NCBI GenBank assembly: GCA_023974075.1 | Contig: CM043791.1 | Location: 23,524,662-23,588,661 of the forward strand | Direction of reading: 5' to 3' | DNA length: 64,000 bases | Source: Chaenocephalus aceratus | Lineage: Eukaryota > Chordata > Actinopteri > Perciformes > Channichthyidae | Part shown: one piece after another, positions 60,792 to 64,000 of the stretch | How positions within the stretch are numbered: the first letter of the stretch is position 1 | How the letters are laid out: each line of letters opens with the position of its first letter | The notes under the pieces: model-generated | Seen by the model: only the letters and a program-made list of their open reading frames with translations | Told to the model about the DNA's origin: nothing | The model's database searches: none | Position numbers and translations under genes: made by a program

Positions 60792-61332
60792 TAAGTCTAT
60801 GGTGCACTATTTACATAACCGTAGATTGCTCAATTTTCAACCAATTTTCAAACGGTTTGGTTTGTTATAAACATCAAAGATGTAGTTATGATACTACATA
60901 CTTATAATTATAATCATGAACTTTTAATCATGAACTTTTTCAACATGCCTTGTTGTCTCCTGTATCATAGCCATGTTAATAACGTTTATAATAAACCAAA
61001 CCGTTTGTAAATCAGTCAACATTTCAGCGAGTTAAGAGTATTTTTGTGCAGATCACTCACCTTACAACAGCTGTAGCAGTAGTTGTTGACTGTGGCAAGA
61101 TGGCCACCGGTGCAACACATCCTCACTCCCAGGTCGGCCTATGTTGACGTTATGTCAAGTCCCCTGTGTCGGCTTTTTCCAACGCAAGGGGGGGGGGCCT
61201 TAGCGTCCATTTTCAGCTTTCCGGGATGTCCATATGCTTCTATGGACGCTCATGGAAGCACGGCATTCGTTTGTGTCAGCTGCCCTTAAAGGCAATGTGA
61301 GTGTCCATTCTCATTGGATAACGGAGAATTGT

Positions 61333-63490
61333 ACACCCGGAAGTAAGTATTCCCCTGACTGTCGATTGATTTTACAGTGATATCTGCACTACTCATCGAC
61401 TAAAAAACACCAGATTATCCTTGTTAATTACACAACATTGATTGGTTTAAATTGTGTGCAATGCTTTTGTATTTTTCCCCTTCGATTCGGAGAAACAAAT
61501 ATTTTTTCGGAGTAAAGGATGGCAGAAGACACTACACTACCCAGAATCCCCAGCTATCGTTTGGACTACACCATGTGCTCTGTTTGACAAACCCCGTGAT
61601 AGTCCTCAAGCTCTGTGATTGGAGAGTGTGCTCCGAGTTACGCCGAGCTTCGAACAGCACTTGAAATGGGATGGAACCACGGCAGACTGTCCAAAACTGG
61701 ATTTGAACGGGTCCACCGCGTCCCCCCCTCCCCCACCCGTCACCAGAACTACACATGCTGGCTATTCTGTTTCGCAACATGTTCTCTATCTATGGCACGT
61801 CTCTACTGGGAGTTGTAGTTTTAAAAGACATTTTCGTATTTCCCATAATAAGAAGTTGCCAGTATTAAACTGTGTACATCCCTGGAGGTTTAGGGGATAG
61901 GAAACACATTTAAAACATATAATTAATAAATGGGTGAAAATTGCTTGTGCCCATAATGGGCAGCATTAATATATATACAGTGTATATATATTAATGCTGC
62001 AGCATTAATATATATACACACATGCCAGCTAAGGTCAGAAGAGCTTTATTTAACACCTGGTCTTATGTCTGTGACCCCTGTTGTTAATTGATAACATTAC
62101 ATTAATTGATAAGCCTGAAACATGCACTTGTCAAGGTTCAGAGGTACATTTTGCAAATATGGCAGTAGCCATCGATCAGCTTAAGATAAGATATACTTTA
62201 TTGATCCCAAGTTGGAACATTTGCGTTACATCAGTTAAATATGCAGTGGTGTTTATTTGTAAATCATTTAGTATAATCACACAAATTCTGTGTTTTATAT
62301 CCAACAATTCTGTGTTCTTTATTTATTGATTGTTCAATACCTGACAAGGCCGGAGATGAAATATCTACATACATCTTATAAGAGTATAATACATTATGTA
62401 TAATATCAGTTAAAATAAGTGCTTCAACATAGTTAACATTGCTGGAGGTATGCACAAATATTGATAGATGTCTTGTAATGCACTATTGAGGAACCTGCGA
62501 CCCAAGTTTTTCATTCAATGCATAACTACACCGTAGTTGTGTATATGATATGTCAATAAACCTTAGAAAATCTTGAAATGGATGTGCAAAATAGTCATTA
62601 TATACAGTCTTTAATGAACTATTAGTAGAGAATAACGAGTAATTAATATACTTTATATGGATCCATATCTAATAATAAAAATAATGAAATTCAATAACAT
62701 GCTTTAACCACCAGGTGTCCTTTTATATCAGCTGTGCACCTTTATGGTGTAAATACAGCCTATCTACCAATTGGATCAAATATAAAAGTCAGCCGAATTA
62801 GTGTTGATACTGCAAGGAGACGTATTGTGTGAAAAGAAATGTAAGATGTTGTTTAATGGCTGATATATTTATGATCCACGTCACGTTTTCAGTTCCTCAT
62901 GTTTGTCTAGAAGTCTTCTCATCAGGGCTCTATAAATACAGAACTACGGCAGATATGTAATATGTAATGCAGCCGAACCGTGTATTACAATGCCGGTATG
63001 TGATGACTTTCAAAGAGAAAAGCAAGCACACTCGGAATAAAGTATTATTTTATTTTTTTTAAATGTTTTCGGTCTGTTTCCGGTATTTGTTAATGACGAT
63101 GTGCTCTGAGATTGGAATTGCACAGGGGAAAATAACGTAGGCTATCTTTAGATGCGGATTTTGTTAAACTAATGTGTTTGCGCTGTGGACCAACACTATA
63201 CATTGACGGGGAAGGGGGTAGCAATAAAGATAACACCATTAAACAGTTACACAACATAACAGAAATAATATCGATAGCAGCGTCCCTAGCAACCACCTTG
63301 GTAACAATGAAAACGTTATGGACGCAATTTATCTTTTAATTTAATTTTAATTTAAGTAATCTTCGTAATAACTAGCAAACTAAAGATCACTGCACACATA
63401 ATCTGAAATAACAACTCATATTTCTCGCATCAAATGACATCAAAACGCATTTTAATGACCAAACTAACTTTAAAATAGGCATTTTCCACC
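61333..63490. mobile_element. Second, partial copy of the long-inverted-repeat element
   Basis: Sequence from GTGATATCTGCACTACTCATC (61379) onward follows 40140-41950 in the same order, including ACTACACTACCCAGAATCCC, CATCCCTGGAGGTTTAGGGG and GCCGAATTAGTGTTGATACTG. The right arm is recognisable at about 63355-63490 (CTTCGTAATA..TA.CAAACTA, CAAAACGCATTTTAATG.CCAAACTA). The left inverted arm is missing, and about 280 bp near 63060-63340 do not match copy 1. A TA-rich internal palindrome is at about 61968-62020. Confidence 0.75.
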
Positions 63491-63579
63491 GAGAATAAAA
63501 CGAAGTTCGGCCATGTTTTTTTTTCTGCAGGGAGAAATTTGAAGATCACTTGAAGTCAAACAGAGCACATGGTGTAGTC

Positions 63580-64000
63580 CAGGGATCACCAACTACATTT
63601 GTCCAAGGGCCAAAATGTATCCAATAGACACAATCGCGGGCCAGTGATTTTTATATAGTCCACAATGCTAGTGGAGCACGCTCAGGTACTGCGGACCTTT
63701 AATTTATTATCTGAAACGATGTAATAACTTTTAAAACTTGTTCCAGTCACTTGCCCCATGCATTCAGCAGCAGCAGGCCATTCACTTTGATTTGATCATT
63801 ATGAAATGTCATAATTTCGACAATAAAGAAATGCTACATAAACGTTATCTTGCACATTTTATCCAACCATCTCCGTTTCTAACTTTCAATATATTTTAAA
63901 AGAGATCTCTCTCTCTCTCACTGCGTGCGGGGGCGGGCCTCACAGACACGCTGCACCTCTCTCTCACTCACAGACATGCTGCAGCGCTGTGCAGTGTGCA
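63580..64000. mobile_element. hAT-like element end, runs off the window
   Basis: CAGGGATCACCAACTACATT followed by GGGCCAAAATG and GCGGGCCAGTG resembles the start of hAT/Charlie-type elements. The other end lies beyond the window, so no duplication can be checked. A TC-rich stretch occurs at 63905-63965. Confidence 0.5.

Overview
The window is nuclear DNA from a ray-finned fish, most likely a percomorph-type teleost. The reasons are intron-split vertebrate genes with GT/AG splice sites, AATAAA poly(A) signals, fish-type DNA transposons (Tc1, hAT, PIF/Harbinger and TTAA elements), an L1-clade LINE and long GT microsatellites. There are no bacterial features, rRNA, tRNA or CRISPR arrays. I did not try to name the species.

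Left half (1-32,800) is gene-dense. In order: the 3' part of a GALNT3/6-type polypeptide GalNAc-transferase (+, 1016-4656, best match GALNT6); a complete glucose-6-phosphate dehydrogenase gene g6pd (+, 5847-9850, 12 coding exons); ceramide kinase cerk (-, 11397-17858, 13 coding exons, tail-to-tail with g6pd); the N-terminal acetyltransferase catalytic subunit naa10 (+, 19773-21870, 8 exons, head-to-head with cerk); and the F-BAR/RhoGAP gene arhgap4 (+, 25381-32249, 21 coding exons). Exon limits were set by splice signals, by reading-phase arithmetic and by similarity to remembered family sequences. In g6pd, naa10, arhgap4 and ssr4 every phase closes exactly. The galnt gene needs four single-base corrections and cerk needs one, mostly in short homopolymers, which looks more like consensus-sequence error than decay.

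Middle (33,300-42,605) is repeat-rich: an L1-clade LINE whose ORF1 is split by other insertions, including a near-complete Tc1 element (33615-35219); the decayed LINE ORF2; and a 2.9-kb element bounded by roughly 0.5-0.6-kb inverted repeats (39703-42605). A partial second copy of that last element lies near 61.3-63.5 kb.

The last gene is ssr4 (TRAP-delta, +, 43280-46005, 6 exons). Its promoter has a perfect NRF1 palindrome and a UPRE-type TGACGTGG core. From 46 to 52 kb I see no gene, only a small hAT element and simple repeats.

Right end (52,300-64,000) is a nest of DNA transposons that can be ordered by exact target-site duplications. An outer hAT insertion (TSD CACTAGAT, 52342-59861) contains a TTAA-flanked element, which contains a further hAT (TSD GTTAGCAG), which contains two PIF/Harbinger-like MITEs and another hAT element (TSD GAGTTAAG). 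Beside these, still inside the outer element, is a separate hAT (TSD ATGTTCTT) with a broken TTF-type transposase and a BED-finger hAT element inside it.

Four of the six genes (g6pd, naa10, arhgap4, ssr4) have human orthologues on Xq28, so the window keeps part of an ancient linkage group. The genes are cellular housekeeping or signalling genes: NADPH supply, ceramide phosphorylation, protein N-terminal acetylation, Rho signalling, ER translocation and mucin-type O-glycosylation. I found no evidence of a dedicated new multi-gene system. The most unusual material is the nested transposon structure, the large inverted-repeat element and the apparent absence of an SH3 exon in arhgap4.
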